A stretch of 64,000 nucleotides of DNA from Pseudomonas fluorescens HK44 (GCF_000217955.3 NZ_AFOY02000005.1:1-64000); one strand, 5' to 3'; counted from the first letter of the stretch, positions 9,023 to 18,564 are shown. Numbers and translations: made by a program. The notes: a model not told the origin generated them from the sequence alone.

Positions 9023-9808
9023 TTGCTTATCGAGTCCCGTCGCCGCGCCTATTTAACCGCCATGCAGGTGGTCAACTGGCTGCCGCGCACCGAACTGCCT
9101 TTTGCCGCGCCGTCGCGCCCCGAGCTGCTGGCAGCGCCAGAGCCGTTGGTCGAGGCGCCGATCATGCCGGCTCAGGTCGCGAAAGCGGCCGTAGAGCCTG
9201 TAGTCAGGCCGACCGAGCGGGTCAAGGTCGACGTACCGCGCCCGACGCCTTCGGTTGCGCGCCCGGCGGGCAAGCCGGTCGAGGACGCCGAAGACGCACC
9301 GGTCGTGACCAAGGCACCGGCAATACCGCCGCCGCGTTTTGCCCTGCAATTGTTGCGAGCCGGCCGTTGCCTGCTGCTGGTGGAGTTACCCACAGGCGGC
9401 GCGTTCCAGAGTCGCGATCCGGCCTACTTGCTGCTCAAGGACATGTTGCGCGCCGCCGGTCTGCCGGACAGCCCGCAAATTGTTGGCGAACCGGTTCGCT
9501 GGCCGCTGCTGGCACGTGGAACCATGGATCAGGGCCCGGAGGCTGCTCGCGATTTCGTTCAAGGCTTCCTTTCGGCTCGCCTCGAAGATGCGCCTTGTGT
9601 GTGCCTGTGGTTGATCGGCCTGCCGGCGGTGCGTTTTGCCGGTGAAGCGAATGCTGAATCCTATAACCGCGAACTTCAGGTCGAAGGCCTGGGTTCGGTC
9701 TGGGCGCTGCCTGGCCTGGAATTATTAATGGAAGAGCCACAGCGTAAGGCTGATGTCTGGCAAGCCATGCGTCGGCTGATGGCGCGTTGGAAAGAATCGA
9801 ATGAGTGA
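9023..9808 (+). CDS. holD: DNA polymerase III psi subunit (HolD-like)
   Basis: The N-terminal reading ESRRRAYLTAMQVVNWLPR resembles the start of E. coli psi (SRRDW...GITQW), and the C-terminal end around KADVWQAMRRLMARW matches psi's terminal helix. Psi links the clamp loader (tau/gamma) to chi and SSB. Pseudomonads have a long, cryptic psi encoded just before rimI, and this gene is in exactly that place, overlapping rimI by 8 bases. A Pro/Ala/Val-rich linker (about residues 30-105) accounts for the larger size (about 261 residues against 137 in E. coli). The start is probably TTG at 9023, because the conserved SRRR segment lies before the first ATG at 9062. Confidence 0.8.
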   Translation: MLIESRRRAYLTAMQVVNWLPRTELPFAAPSRPELLAAPEPLVEAPIMPAQVAKAAVEPVVRPTERVKVDVPRPTPSVARPAGKPVEDAEDAPVVTKAPAIPPPRFALQLLRAGRCLLLVELPTGGAFQSRDPAYLLLKDMLRAAGLPDSPQIVGEPVRWPLLARGTMDQGPEAARDFVQGFLSARLEDAPCVCLWLIGLPAVRFAGEANAESYNRELQVEGLGSVWALPGLELLMEEPQRKADVWQAMRRLMARWKESNE

Positions 9809-10253
9809 CGCTGTATCGTTCCGCCCGATGACCGAAGCGGATTTGGACGCTGTACTGAGAATCGAATACGCGGCGTTCAGTCATCCCTGGACCCGTGGGA
9901 TTTTTCTTGATGGTCTGGGCAAATACCAGATCTGGCTGATGTTCGAAGGTCAGCAACAAGTTGGCCACGGCGTGGTGCAGATCATCCTCGATGAGGCGCA
10001 TCTGCTGAACATCACGGTCAAACCGGAAAATCAGGGGCGCGGGCTGGGTTTGAGGCTGCTTGAGCACTTGATGTCCCGTGCGTATGAAGCCAAAGCCCGG
10101 GAATGTTTCCTGGAAGTGCGTGACAGCAATCAGGCGGCATTCCGTCTGTATGAGCGTTATGGTTTCAATGAAGTCGGTCGCCGCCGTGATTACTACCCGG
10201 CGGTCGGTGGGCGTGAGGATGCAGTCGTCATGGCCTGCACGTTGGTGGATTGA
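9801..10253 (+). CDS. rimI: RimI, ribosomal protein S18 N-alanine acetyltransferase
   Basis: A 150-residue GNAT acetyltransferase. The acetyl-CoA loop is visible as NQGRGLGLRLLEHL near residues 74-88, followed by EVRDSNQAAFRLYERYGF, the typical RimI segment. It acetylates the N-terminal alanine of S18. It overlaps holD by 8 bases, a pairing widely conserved in gammaproteobacteria. Length and motifs are complete. Confidence 0.95.
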   Translation: MSDAVSFRPMTEADLDAVLRIEYAAFSHPWTRGIFLDGLGKYQIWLMFEGQQQVGHGVVQIILDEAHLLNITVKPENQGRGLGLRLLEHLMSRAYEAKARECFLEVRDSNQAAFRLYERYGFNEVGRRRDYYPAVGGREDAVVMACTLVD

Positions 10254-10264
10254 TACATAACCAT

Positions 10265-10410
10265 TGTGGCGAGGGAGCTTGCTCCCGTTGGGTCGAGAAT
10301 CGGCCCTGAAATCAGCAATCGCGATTTATCAGAAAGAGCGCGTTAGCCGATTTTACGACTGCTTCGCCCGAGCGCGGACCGGCCGACGGGAGCAAGCTCC
10401 CTCGCCACAG
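10265..10410. repeat. REPIN (paired REP sequences)
   Basis: TGTGGCGAGGGAGCTTGCTC at the left faces GGGAGCAAGCTCCCTCGCCA at the right, about 90 bases apart. It lies between the convergent rimI gene and the small acidic gene. Confidence 0.85.
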
Positions 10411-10412
10411 GA

Positions 10413-10814
10413 TCAACGATTGCCATCAACCGGATCGCGCTCTGCCAGTTCCGCCTCATCCAGCCCGTTGCCGCCGCCGATTTCGTCCTCATCGACAATG
10501 CTCAAGTCCCAATCGGCGCTGAAGTCTTCTCCCGCATCATGAGCGTCATGGGCGCCATCTTCGCGGATCAGGTTTTCCGGGCTCATGTCGTCGTCAATGG
10601 GCTCGTCGTCAGCCGAGGCACCGCCCGTGCCTTTTTCACGTACGCGTTCGCTGGGCATTTGTTGCTCACGCTCGTGTTCGCGGGTCAGGCCACCGATGGT
10701 CTCGCCGGGTTCTTCTTCATCGAAGTCCAGTTCGCGCATCGAACCCATGCGATCTTCGTTGTCGTCGATAGGCTCGGGTTGGACCGCGCCATAAGGACGT
10801 CGTGAATCAGTCAT
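10413..10814 (-). CDS. acidic hypothetical protein
   Basis: A 133-residue soluble protein very rich in Asp and Glu, with low-complexity stretches and no recognisable domain. A small gene of this kind sits between rimI and the carbonic anhydrase in other pseudomonads, so it is probably a real conserved gene. AGGA lies 8 bases before the ATG. It is probably disordered. The function is unknown to me. Confidence 0.75.
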   Translation of the reverse strand: MTDSRRPYGAVQPEPIDDNEDRMGSMRELDFDEEEPGETIGGLTREHEREQQMPSERVREKGTGGASADDEPIDDDMSPENLIREDGAHDAHDAGEDFSADWDLSIVDEDEIGGGNGLDEAELAERDPVDGNR

Positions 10815-10965
10815 GGAAATTCCTCATAATGTGGGGCCTTATAAGGTGGACAGGCGTTACCCTTAAAGATTCCAAGACATTATTGTTCGACTACCTGCAA
10901 CACCCGCGTGACCCCGACGGGCGGTTGTCTGTCAAAGCAGTGCATCATTCTTGAGGCTTCAGAGC

Positions 10966-11610
10966 ATGAACGAATTACAAGATCTGATTGATAACAACGA
11001 GCGCTGGGCCGACGCGATCACCAAAGAAGATCCTGACTTCTTCGCCAAGCTGGCCCGCCAACAGACGCCGGAATACCTGTGGATCGGTTGCTCCGATGCA
11101 CGCGTACCGGCCAATGAAATCGTCGGCATGTTGCCTGGCGACCTGTTTGTGCACCGTAACGTTGCCAACGTGGTGTTGCACACCGACCTCAATTGCCTGT
11201 CGGTGATTCAGTACGCGGTGGACGTGCTCAAGGTCAAACACATCCTGGTCACCGGCCACTACGGTTGCGGCGGCGTGCGCGCTTCGATGCAGGACCGCCA
11301 GTTGGGCCTGATCGACGGCTGGCTGCGCTCGATTCGCGATCTTTATTACGAACACCGCGAAGAGCTCGGCCAATTGCCGACTGAAGAAGAGCGGGTCGAC
11401 CGCCTCTGCGAACTCAATGTGATCCAGCAAGTGGCCAACGTCGGCCATACCAGCATTGTGCAAAATGCCTGGCACCGCGGGCAGAGCCTGTCGATCCATG
11501 GTTGCATCTACGGCATCAAGGACGGTCGCTGGAAGAGCCTGAACGCGACCATCAGCGGTTTCGAGCAACTGCCGCCGCAATACCGTTTGCGCCCGGTCGG
11601 TGCCTTGTAA
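10966..11610 (+). CDS. can: beta-class carbonic anhydrase
   Basis: A 214-residue beta-carbonic anhydrase that interconverts CO2 and bicarbonate. The zinc ligands are visible: Cys in WIGCSDAR near residue 43, and His and Cys in TGHYGCGGV near residues 98-101, with the Asp/Arg dyad in CSDAR. The ATG at 10966 (start of MNELQDLI) is preferred over 10951. It stands alone, divergent from the acidic gene. Confidence 0.95.
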   Translation: MNELQDLIDNNERWADAITKEDPDFFAKLARQQTPEYLWIGCSDARVPANEIVGMLPGDLFVHRNVANVVLHTDLNCLSVIQYAVDVLKVKHILVTGHYGCGGVRASMQDRQLGLIDGWLRSIRDLYYEHREELGQLPTEEERVDRLCELNVIQQVANVGHTSIVQNAWHRGQSLSIHGCIYGIKDGRWKSLNATISGFEQLPPQYRLRPVGAL

Positions 11611-11631
11611 ACGGCGCTGAGCCTCCGTTTA

Positions 11632-12153
11632 TCAGAGGCGATGTCGATGCCAGTGTTGCAAGAACTTCTGGCCTTCGGCGTTTGGCGGATCATCGTAGCC
11701 GGTGATCCAGCCACGGCAATCGGGCGAGCCGCACTGACAGGCGAACTGACGCGTCAGCTTCTCTTCAGTGCTGGCGTAGTCCATGCACAGCACAGTGCCA
11801 GGTGTGATGTCCTTCAGCGCCCATAACCACAGTTCGCTCATGTCGAGAAAGACGTTCGGGTCGCAGGAGTGCAGCAGTAGTCCGGAAAAAAACGGGTCGT
11901 AGACGTGGATACCCGGCGCCAGTTGCAGGGTATGCATACGGCGGGTATGGATCAGCAGTCCCGATACCCGACAGATACGACTGATGCGCAGGTAATCGCG
12001 CTGTGCCGCGATTGCCGCGCCGCGCCCATCGTCAGTCTGGATAACCGTGAAGTGAGCTTTGGAGGGGTAACCCTGGCGGGCTCTGAGTTCTTTGTTCGGG
12101 TAAAGGCAGCTGCTCGACAGCGTAGCTGCCTTGTCCTTGGCTTGGGGCTTCAT
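11632..12153 (-). CDS. SET-domain protein (putative protein-lysine methyltransferase)
   Basis: A 173-residue protein with the SET-domain hallmarks: HSCDPN near residue 100 (the NHSxxPN type pseudoknot motif), a following LCMDY segment (position of the catalytic Tyr) and a C-terminal post-SET cysteine cluster CQCGSPDCRGW. SET proteins use S-adenosylmethionine to methylate lysines. The bacterial substrates are mostly unknown. It is convergent with the carbonic anhydrase gene. The family is clear; the substrate is not. Confidence 0.85.
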   Translation of the reverse strand: MKPQAKDKAATLSSSCLYPNKELRARQGYPSKAHFTVIQTDDGRGAAIAAQRDYLRISRICRVSGLLIHTRRMHTLQLAPGIHVYDPFFSGLLLHSCDPNVFLDMSELWLWALKDITPGTVLCMDYASTEEKLTRQFACQCGSPDCRGWITGYDDPPNAEGQKFLQHWHRHRL

Positions 12154-12261
12154 AACGATCCTTGTTGATTGGGCGCTACGACCACCGGAGGCTGGCGATC
12201 CTGCCAGCCCTGCAGCGCATGGGTACGCTTAAAGAGTCTCGCAAATGAAACAGAGGGTCTA

Positions 12262-12277
12262 CTGTCAGATCTGACAG
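12262..12277. promoter_or_regulatory. 16-bp perfect palindrome, possible operator
   Basis: CTGTCAGATCTGACAG is a perfect dyad about 110 bases upstream of the SET-domain gene start and just beyond the terminator hairpin of the next gene. It may be a dimeric regulator site; no regulator is identified. Confidence 0.35.
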
Positions 12278-12288
12278 GCGATAGAGGC

Positions 12289-12324
12289 TGCCAACTGCGT
12301 CAGCGAATACTGACGCAGTTGGCA
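12289..12324. terminator. 15-bp perfect hairpin, terminator of the periplasmic protein gene
   Basis: TGCCAACTGCGTCAG and CTGACGCAGTTGGCA pair around a 6-base loop, 12 bases after the stop at 12336 on the minus strand. There is no long T run, so it may act mainly as an RNA end stabiliser. Confidence 0.65.
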
Positions 12325-12335
12325 TGCCCGCAGGA

Positions 12336-13502
12336 TTACAGGTGTGATGCAGCCAGCGCGGGTGCAGGCACCTTCAACTGGTCCAGTTGGGGTTTGATGT
12401 CGGGGGCCGAACACTTGGCTGCAGCTTGCTCGGGCGTCAGATTGCGGATCGAGGTGTAGAACAGCTCGCAGGTTTTCTCTTTCTGGGCCACTTGCCAGGT
12501 TTGCGTGCAGGTGTTGAGTTGGGCGCTCGGGTCACTGCCGGGTTTGCTGCCCATACCCGCTTGCCAGCAAGCCGCACTCAAGTCCTGGCCCATCACCTTC
12601 AAACCCACGGCATCGGCCTTGGCCTGATCGTCGTCATAGTTCGCCGGGTCGGCCGCATACCAGATGTAGCTGGGGTGGTTAGAGCCCAACACCGGAACCT
12701 TCACGCCCGGGGTCGGGCTGATTTGTGCCAGACCCAACACGGCCACGGTCTGCCCATACTGCTCCTTGACCCAGTTACGCACCGGTGCACCGAACGCGAC
12801 CATTGGCAAAGTCACGCCGCTGGTGGTCTGGCTGAATTGCTTGACCAGGGTGGTCTGATAGTCCTTGAAGTAGCCGTAGACGCCTTCAAGGTCCTTGCCA
12901 GCGGTGGAGGGGGCGGCAATCGGCGCGATGTCGATGATGGTCTGGTAGGCCGGTGTGTGTTCTGCGGCGATACCGTTGGCGGTCAGCAGCGTGGCCCAGC
13001 GGTCGGTGGTCTTCGATTCCAGGTAATCCTGGGCCTGGGTCAGCGAGTAGTCGGGGGGGAAGTGCAGCAGTTCGACGCTTTTGCGGTTTTCCAGCGCCAT
13101 GCCCAAGGGCAGGAACAGGTACCAGCTGTACGCCCACTTGCCGTCGGCATTCAGTTTATTGGCGCCAGCGTGGGCCAGATCCCCGGCATCGAGCAATGCA
13201 GTCAACGGTTTTGCGTAGTCCTTTGGCACGCCGCTGATGTCTGCGTAGAGTTGATTGTTATCGGTTTTTACCCGAACTTTTGCCGTGGTGTAGCCATCGC
13301 GCTGAACGCTTTGGGTCAGGTAGTGCTCGACCGTTTGCTCCAGCGTCCAGTTGCGATAGCAAATCACGTTGCAGTTGTTGGGGTAGGCAAACAGCTGCGT
13401 TACCCGTTCGGTACTGCCCAGTTTCAGGTTGGTATCGGCGTGGGCGGTAGCACCCAAGGTAAGGGCAGCGAGGGTGAGGCTCAATCCTGCGAGTTTGAAC
13501 AT
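12336..13502 (-). CDS. exported hypothetical protein, partner of the AcpA-like phosphoesterase
   Basis: A 388-residue protein with a Sec signal peptide (hydrophobic segment to about residue 20, cleavage near AHA-D). It has an early cysteine cluster (NNCNVICYRNW) and further C-terminal cysteines, so disulfides are likely in the periplasm. I recognise no catalytic domain. It lies 112 bases downstream of the AcpA-like phosphoesterase gene on the same strand and probably shares its transcript. A linked role is an inference only. Confidence 0.7.
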   Translation of the reverse strand: MFKLAGLSLTLAALTLGATAHADTNLKLGSTERVTQLFAYPNNCNVICYRNWTLEQTVEHYLTQSVQRDGYTTAKVRVKTDNNQLYADISGVPKDYAKPLTALLDAGDLAHAGANKLNADGKWAYSWYLFLPLGMALENRKSVELLHFPPDYSLTQAQDYLESKTTDRWATLLTANGIAAEHTPAYQTIIDIAPIAAPSTAGKDLEGVYGYFKDYQTTLVKQFSQTTSGVTLPMVAFGAPVRNWVKEQYGQTVAVLGLAQISPTPGVKVPVLGSNHPSYIWYAADPANYDDDQAKADAVGLKVMGQDLSAACWQAGMGSKPGSDPSAQLNTCTQTWQVAQKEKTCELFYTSIRNLTPEQAAAKCSAPDIKPQLDQLKVPAPALAASHL

Positions 13503-13614
13503 GCTCAGATCCTTTTCAGCGTGGGTCCCCGGAAGCGAGGGTGGTTACATACTGAAACCACTTGCGTTGACAGGTCTAGTACCCACGCGAAAAGATCGCA
13601 AGACAGAAAAGCAA

Positions 13615-15315
13615 TCAGCCGGGAAAATGCAGCGCATTGCTCAAATCACCCATCGGCTTCTGGCCTCGGGCAATCATTGCGGTATCGCGCTGCTTGATCC
13701 CGTCGAGCGTCTCAAGCTGGAACACCCGGGTGATCAACCGAAGGATCGACGCGGTGTCGTACACCGTGTGATCCACCGTGCCTTTGCGGGCGAACGGCGA
13801 CACCACCAACGCCGGCACCCGCGTGCCCGGGCCCCAGCGATCGCCTTGCGGCGGCGCGACGTGGTCCCACCAGCCGCCGTTTTCGTCGACCGTGACCACC
13901 ACCACCATGTTTTTCCATTGTGGGCTTTCGCGCAGAACTTTCAGGGCGCGGACGATATGCCGGTCACCGGACGCCACATCGGCGTAACCGGCGTGCATGT
14001 TCAGGTTGCCCTGGGGTTTGTAGAAACTCACCGCCGGCAACGTCCCGGCTTCGGCATCGGCAAAAAACCGGTTGGTGCTCGATTCGTCACCCAGACCGCC
14101 ATCGCGCAGGTGTTTGCTGCGTTCGGCCGGGTTTTCCGGGCCCAGTTGCTTGAAGTAGTTGAACGGCTGATGGTGATACTGGAAGTTGGGGATCTTCGGA
14201 ATGCCCCCCGAGTCCTTGAACTGCTCCAGCGTCGCCTGCCAGGCGCCGGCGTACCAGGCCCAGTCGATGTTCTTCTTCGACAGCTTGTCGCCGATGTGTT
14301 CGTGGGTTTGCGGCACCAGCACACTGGGTAGATCGGCTTTGGCATATTCCGGGCGTTCCGGGTCGCGGATCCAGGTCGGCCAATAAGGCGGGGCCATGGT
14401 ATTGACCGCGTAGCCATCCGGGGTCAGGGCGCTGGGGCCGAACTGCGGTGGACCGGTCATGGCGCTGGTCGGGGATTTCTCCAGCGGCTTGAGGCGCGTG
14501 TCGAGCGGGTCATCGCTTTGCAGCGAAGCGATTTGCACCTTGGCCACTGAGTTGGCGGCATCCGGGTAAAACGGCACGGCAGCACTGATCAGGTATTGAT
14601 GGTTGAGAAACGAGCCACCGAACGCACCCTGGAAGAAGTTATCGCAGAGCACGAACTCCCGGGCCACGTCCCACAGACGCAGGGAATAACGGCTTTGGGC
14701 GTAATGCCCCATGGTCAAGCCGCCCGAGTCGGCCCAGGCGACAAAACGGTCGTTCTTGCCGCCGTTGATCTGCATCTGGTTCTGATAGAACACATGCCAC
14801 AGATCCCGCGTCACCAGGCCAAACGGCAAGTCTTCGCCATTCGGGCCTTTGAGGGCATAGGGGGCGTTGGGCAAGTGTTGCTGAAATTGGGTTTCGTTCG
14901 GATAGGTCACGCCATCCAGGGTTTGCGGACCGATCTGCAACACGCCACCCCAGGCCGGCGGCAAGGTTTCCAGCAGACTGCCATCCCGGTCGCGCTGCTG
15001 ATAAACCTCCGGCTTGAGCGCTGACAACGGCTTTTCAAGGCCCGGGAAGTCGGCGAACAGGTTATTGAAACTGCGGTTCTCGGCGAAGATTACCACCACG
15101 TTTTTCACCTGATCGCGCAGCGCCTTGTCCAGCTCGGCTGGCAACAGCGGTCGCGTATCCGGCTTTCCCAGTGTGTTGCCAGTGTTGCCGCACGCGCTCA
15201 GCGTTGCGCCGACACCCAGGACGGCAACGCCTCCCAGAAAGCGCCGACGGCCGGTGTCGGTGGGGCTGTCATCTGCTGGAGGAGGTGCATCGTTGCCGGT
15301 TTTTTCGTCGTTCAT
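13615..15315 (-). CDS. acpA: AcpA-type acid phosphatase / phospholipase C-family phosphoesterase
   Basis: A 566-residue exported phosphoesterase of the alkaline-phosphatase-like family that includes phospholipase C and Francisella AcpA. It has a twin-arginine signal (GRRRFLGG near residue 23) followed by a lipobox-like LSAC, so it may be a Tat-exported lipoprotein. Catalytic-site motifs visible are VVVIFAENRSFNNLF near residue 75 (metal-binding Glu-Asn and the nucleophile region) and, near the C-terminus, ENGGWWDHVAPP. The substrate (phosphomonoester or phospholipid head group) cannot be told from the sequence. Confidence 0.85.
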   Translation of the reverse strand: MNDEKTGNDAPPPADDSPTDTGRRRFLGGVAVLGVGATLSACGNTGNTLGKPDTRPLLPAELDKALRDQVKNVVVIFAENRSFNNLFADFPGLEKPLSALKPEVYQQRDRDGSLLETLPPAWGGVLQIGPQTLDGVTYPNETQFQQHLPNAPYALKGPNGEDLPFGLVTRDLWHVFYQNQMQINGGKNDRFVAWADSGGLTMGHYAQSRYSLRLWDVAREFVLCDNFFQGAFGGSFLNHQYLISAAVPFYPDAANSVAKVQIASLQSDDPLDTRLKPLEKSPTSAMTGPPQFGPSALTPDGYAVNTMAPPYWPTWIRDPERPEYAKADLPSVLVPQTHEHIGDKLSKKNIDWAWYAGAWQATLEQFKDSGGIPKIPNFQYHHQPFNYFKQLGPENPAERSKHLRDGGLGDESSTNRFFADAEAGTLPAVSFYKPQGNLNMHAGYADVASGDRHIVRALKVLRESPQWKNMVVVVTVDENGGWWDHVAPPQGDRWGPGTRVPALVVSPFARKGTVDHTVYDTASILRLITRVFQLETLDGIKQRDTAMIARGQKPMGDLSNALHFPG

Positions 15316-15414
15316 CCTGAATCCTGTTTTGCAGAAAAGTGTTGCTGTATATTTCGGCTGGACGCTAGCAGCGAGATATGACGGCGAGGTGACAAGAGGG
15401 TTTCAGACCCTTTA

Positions 15415-16833
15415 CTACGGCATCACGGGCGCCACATACGCAAGCGTCGTCCCCAGCGCCCACAACAGAAACAGCACCAGAGGCGTGTGCACCAGCAGTT
15501 GCACGAACGAAAACCCGATCAGGTCCCGCGCCTTCAAGCCAAGCACGCCGAGCAGCGGCAGCATGTAGAACGGGTTGATCAGGTTGGGCAGGGCTTCGGC
15601 GGCGTTGTAGATCTGTACGGCCCAGCCCAGGTGGTATTTAAGGTCGTTGGCGACTTGCATCACGTACGGCGCTTCGATGACCCATTTACCGCCGCCGGAC
15701 GGGATAAAGAAACCCAGGATCGCCGAGTACACGCCCATCAGCAGGGCATAGGTGTCGTGGGAAGCAATGCTGACGAAGAAGGTCGAGATGTGGTGCGCCA
15801 GGGTCTGGCCGTCGGTGCCTTTGACCACAGTCATCAGCGCGGCGATGGAACCGTACAGCGGGAACTGGATCATCACGCCCGTGGTGGTCGGCACCGCGCG
15901 GGCCACCGCATCGAGGAAGCTGCGCGGGCGCCAGTGCAGCAGTGCACCCAGCATCAGGAACAGAAAGTTGTAGGTGTTCAGGCCCGAAATCGCGCTGATC
16001 GCCGGCTTGGTCGCAAACTCATGAAACAGCCATCCGGCCGCCAGTAGCACCAGCAAAATAGTCAGTATCGGGCTGTATTCCAGCCATTCGCCAGGGCGAG
16101 TGCGTGGCTGTGGTGCCGGTAGGCTGAAGCTTGGGTCGATGCCGCAGGCCTTGGCGTCACGGGCGGAATTCGGGCCAGGGGCGGTGGCATAGGCGATGAT
16201 CAACGAGACCACGATCAGCGCCAGCAAGAGCACACCGGACTGCCAGAGGAAAATCGTTTGGGTGAATGGAATCATCCCGGTGATCGACAGGATCGACGGC
16301 GGCAAACTGGCCGGGTTGGCCTGCAACTGCGCTGCCGACGAGGACAGCCCCAGCGCCCAGACCGCGCCGAGCCCCAGATAAGCGGCGGCACCGGCGGCGC
16401 GGTAATCCATGTGCAAGTCAGCACGACGGGCCAGTGCTCGCACCAGCAAACCGCCAAACACCAGCGACAGCCCCCAGTTGAGCAACGACGCGACCATGGA
16501 AATCAGGGCGACCCAGGCCACGGCTGAGCGCCCGTTTTTCGGGATGCGCGCCAGGCGGTCGATCAGTTTCACCGCCGGTGGCGAGCTGGCGACTACATAG
16601 CCGCCGATCACCACGAAGGCCATTTGCATGGTGAACGGGATCAGGCTCCAGAAGCCGTCACCGAAAGCCATTGCGGCATCGGTGGGTTTGGCGCCCATGA
16701 TCATGGTGGCCACGGCAACAATAATGACCGCGAGCGCGGCAAACACCCAGGAGTCGGGAAACCAGCGTTCGGCAAAGTTCGAGCAGTGCAGGGCAAAGCG
16801 GGCGGAGCGGCTATCTTCGATTGCAGCGGCCAC
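15415..16833 (-). CDS. atoE: short-chain fatty acid transporter (AtoE family)
   Basis: About 472 residues with around 12 membrane segments, of the AtoE short-chain fatty acid carrier family. Conserved features seen are FIPSGGGKWVIEAPYV near residue 385 and IYNAAEALPNLINPFYMLP near residue 415. The GTG at 16833 (start VAAAIEDS) is chosen because GAGG lies 7 bases before it; an upstream extension has poor character. It is divergent from an MHS transporter gene across a 200-base promoter region. Likely substrates are acetoacetate, butyrate or similar acids. Confidence 0.88.
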   Translation of the reverse strand: MAAAIEDSRSARFALHCSNFAERWFPDSWVFAALAVIIVAVATMIMGAKPTDAAMAFGDGFWSLIPFTMQMAFVVIGGYVVASSPPAVKLIDRLARIPKNGRSAVAWVALISMVASLLNWGLSLVFGGLLVRALARRADLHMDYRAAGAAAYLGLGAVWALGLSSSAAQLQANPASLPPSILSITGMIPFTQTIFLWQSGVLLLALIVVSLIIAYATAPGPNSARDAKACGIDPSFSLPAPQPRTRPGEWLEYSPILTILLVLLAAGWLFHEFATKPAISAISGLNTYNFLFLMLGALLHWRPRSFLDAVARAVPTTTGVMIQFPLYGSIAALMTVVKGTDGQTLAHHISTFFVSIASHDTYALLMGVYSAILGFFIPSGGGKWVIEAPYVMQVANDLKYHLGWAVQIYNAAEALPNLINPFYMLPLLGVLGLKARDLIGFSFVQLLVHTPLVLFLLWALGTTLAYVAPVMP

Positions 16834-17033
16834 GGGAGTACCTCGATTTTTATGTTTATTGTGGTGCGAACCGGGCCGCGCAGGCCCTGCGGTCAGACAT
16901 AAACAGTAAATCAATCAAGATGTTTTTGCGGTGCTGTTTTGCACACGTGGGACTATGGTCTAACGGGTTGTTCGAACGCGTTTTTGCGTAGACCATGGGC
17001 GCCGTGTTTTTTTGCCCATTTCAGAGCATTTTT

Positions 17034-18350
17034 ATGACTGCCATCCTTGATGCACGACCGGCACCGTTCTCCCGGTCTGACTACAAGACCCTGGGCCTGG
17101 CGGCGCTCGGCGGGGCACTGGAAATCTACGACTTCATCATCTTCGTATTTTTCGCCCTGACCCTCAGCCAACTGTTCTTTCCACCGGAAATGCCCGAGTG
17201 GCTGCGTTTGCTGCAAAGTTTCGGGATTTTTGCCACCGGTTACCTGGCGCGGCCGCTGGGCGGGATTCTGATGGCGCACTTCGCTGATCGACTGGGGCGC
17301 AAGCGGGTCTTCAGTTTGAGCATCCTGATGATGGCGCTGCCGTGCCTACTGATCGGGATCATGCCGACCTACGCCCAGATCGGCTATTTCGCACCGTTGC
17401 TGTTGTTGCTCCTGCGAGTGCTACAAGGCGCGGCGGTGGGCGGTGAAGTGCCAAGCGCCTGGGTGTTCGTGGCCGAGCATGCACCGGCCGGCCACCGGGG
17501 GTATGCCTTGGGCTTCCTGCAAGCCGGGTTGACCTTCGGTTACTTGATCGGTGCGTTGACCGCGACCTTGCTGGCGCAGGTCTACACCCCGGCGGAGATC
17601 CTCGATTACGCCTGGCGTTACCCATTTCTGTTAGGTGGCGTGTTCGGGGTGGTTGGCGTCTGGTTGCGCCGTTGGCTGAATGAAACCCCGGTGTTCATGG
17701 CCATGCAGGCGAGTCGCGAACGGCATGTCGAGCTGCCGCTGCGCACAGTGTTGCGTGAGCATCGGCTGGCAATGCTGCCGGCGGTGCTTCTCACCTGCGT
17801 GCTGACCTCGGCGGTGGTGACCTTCGTCGTCATCACCCCGACCATGATGCAAAAGACTTTCGGTATGAGCGCCGGCCATACCTTCGCCCTGAGCAGTCTG
17901 GGCATCGTGTTTCTGAACGTTGGTTGCGTGATCGCCGGGCTGATCGTCGACCGTATCGGCGCCTGGCGCACGGTGATGCTCTATAGCTTGCTGCTCCCGT
18001 TGGGGATTGGCGTGCTCTACACCAGCCTGATTGGCGGTTCACACTGGATTGGCGTGGCCTATGCCATTGCCGGTCTGGGGTGCGGGGTGGTCGGTGCGGT
18101 GCCGTCGGTGATGGTCAATCTGTTTCCGGCGCGGATTCGTGTCTCGGGGATTTCCTTCACCTACAACATTGCCTACGCCATTTGGGCCAGTATCACGCCG
18201 TTGTTGCTGATTGGCCTGATGCCGTGGAGCCCATGGATCTGCGTGATGTTTTGCGCGGTGATGGGGGCGGTCGGGATTGGCGCAGCGCTGTACTTCGGTT
18301 CACGCCTGCCGCGGGTCGATCATGCGGCTGGCGTGGCCTGCAGTCCCTGA
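17034..18350 (+). CDS. MFS transporter, metabolite:H+ symporter (MHS) type
   Basis: About 438 residues from the ATG at 17034, with twelve predicted membrane helices. The first cytoplasmic loop has the MFS signature as DRLGRKRVFS near residue 85, and the N-terminal stretch GGALEIYDFIIFVFFA is typical of the MHS group (ProP, KgtP, ShiA, CitA relatives). LQGAAVGGEVPSAWVFVAEH is also characteristic of that group. The solute is not predictable; organic acids or betaine-like compounds are usual. Confidence 0.85.
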   Translation: MTAILDARPAPFSRSDYKTLGLAALGGALEIYDFIIFVFFALTLSQLFFPPEMPEWLRLLQSFGIFATGYLARPLGGILMAHFADRLGRKRVFSLSILMMALPCLLIGIMPTYAQIGYFAPLLLLLLRVLQGAAVGGEVPSAWVFVAEHAPAGHRGYALGFLQAGLTFGYLIGALTATLLAQVYTPAEILDYAWRYPFLLGGVFGVVGVWLRRWLNETPVFMAMQASRERHVELPLRTVLREHRLAMLPAVLLTCVLTSAVVTFVVITPTMMQKTFGMSAGHTFALSSLGIVFLNVGCVIAGLIVDRIGAWRTVMLYSLLLPLGIGVLYTSLIGGSHWIGVAYAIAGLGCGVVGAVPSVMVNLFPARIRVSGISFTYNIAYAIWASITPLLLIGLMPWSPWICVMFCAVMGAVGIGAALYFGSRLPRVDHAAGVACSP

Positions 18351-18564
18351 GGCACATCAATCGTAAGGCCGGTCTTACCCACACGGCGCGGGTTCAAGCT
18401 CAAGCGCAACGATCATGTCGACTTCGACCGAGGCATTACGGCTGCGTGGTGGCCAGATGCCAACTATTTTTGCAGGACCACCCGGCAAAGCTCTTCAGAA
18501 ATGCCGGGTAAGGCCGATGGTAAGTCTGAAGGACGCTCTTAACCCTGCCCATCGGTGCATCGCA

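Noticed and set aside
12387..14331. Long plus-strand frames opposite the exported protein and AcpA-like genes
   Set aside because: They mirror real genes that have signal peptides and known motifs on the other strand.
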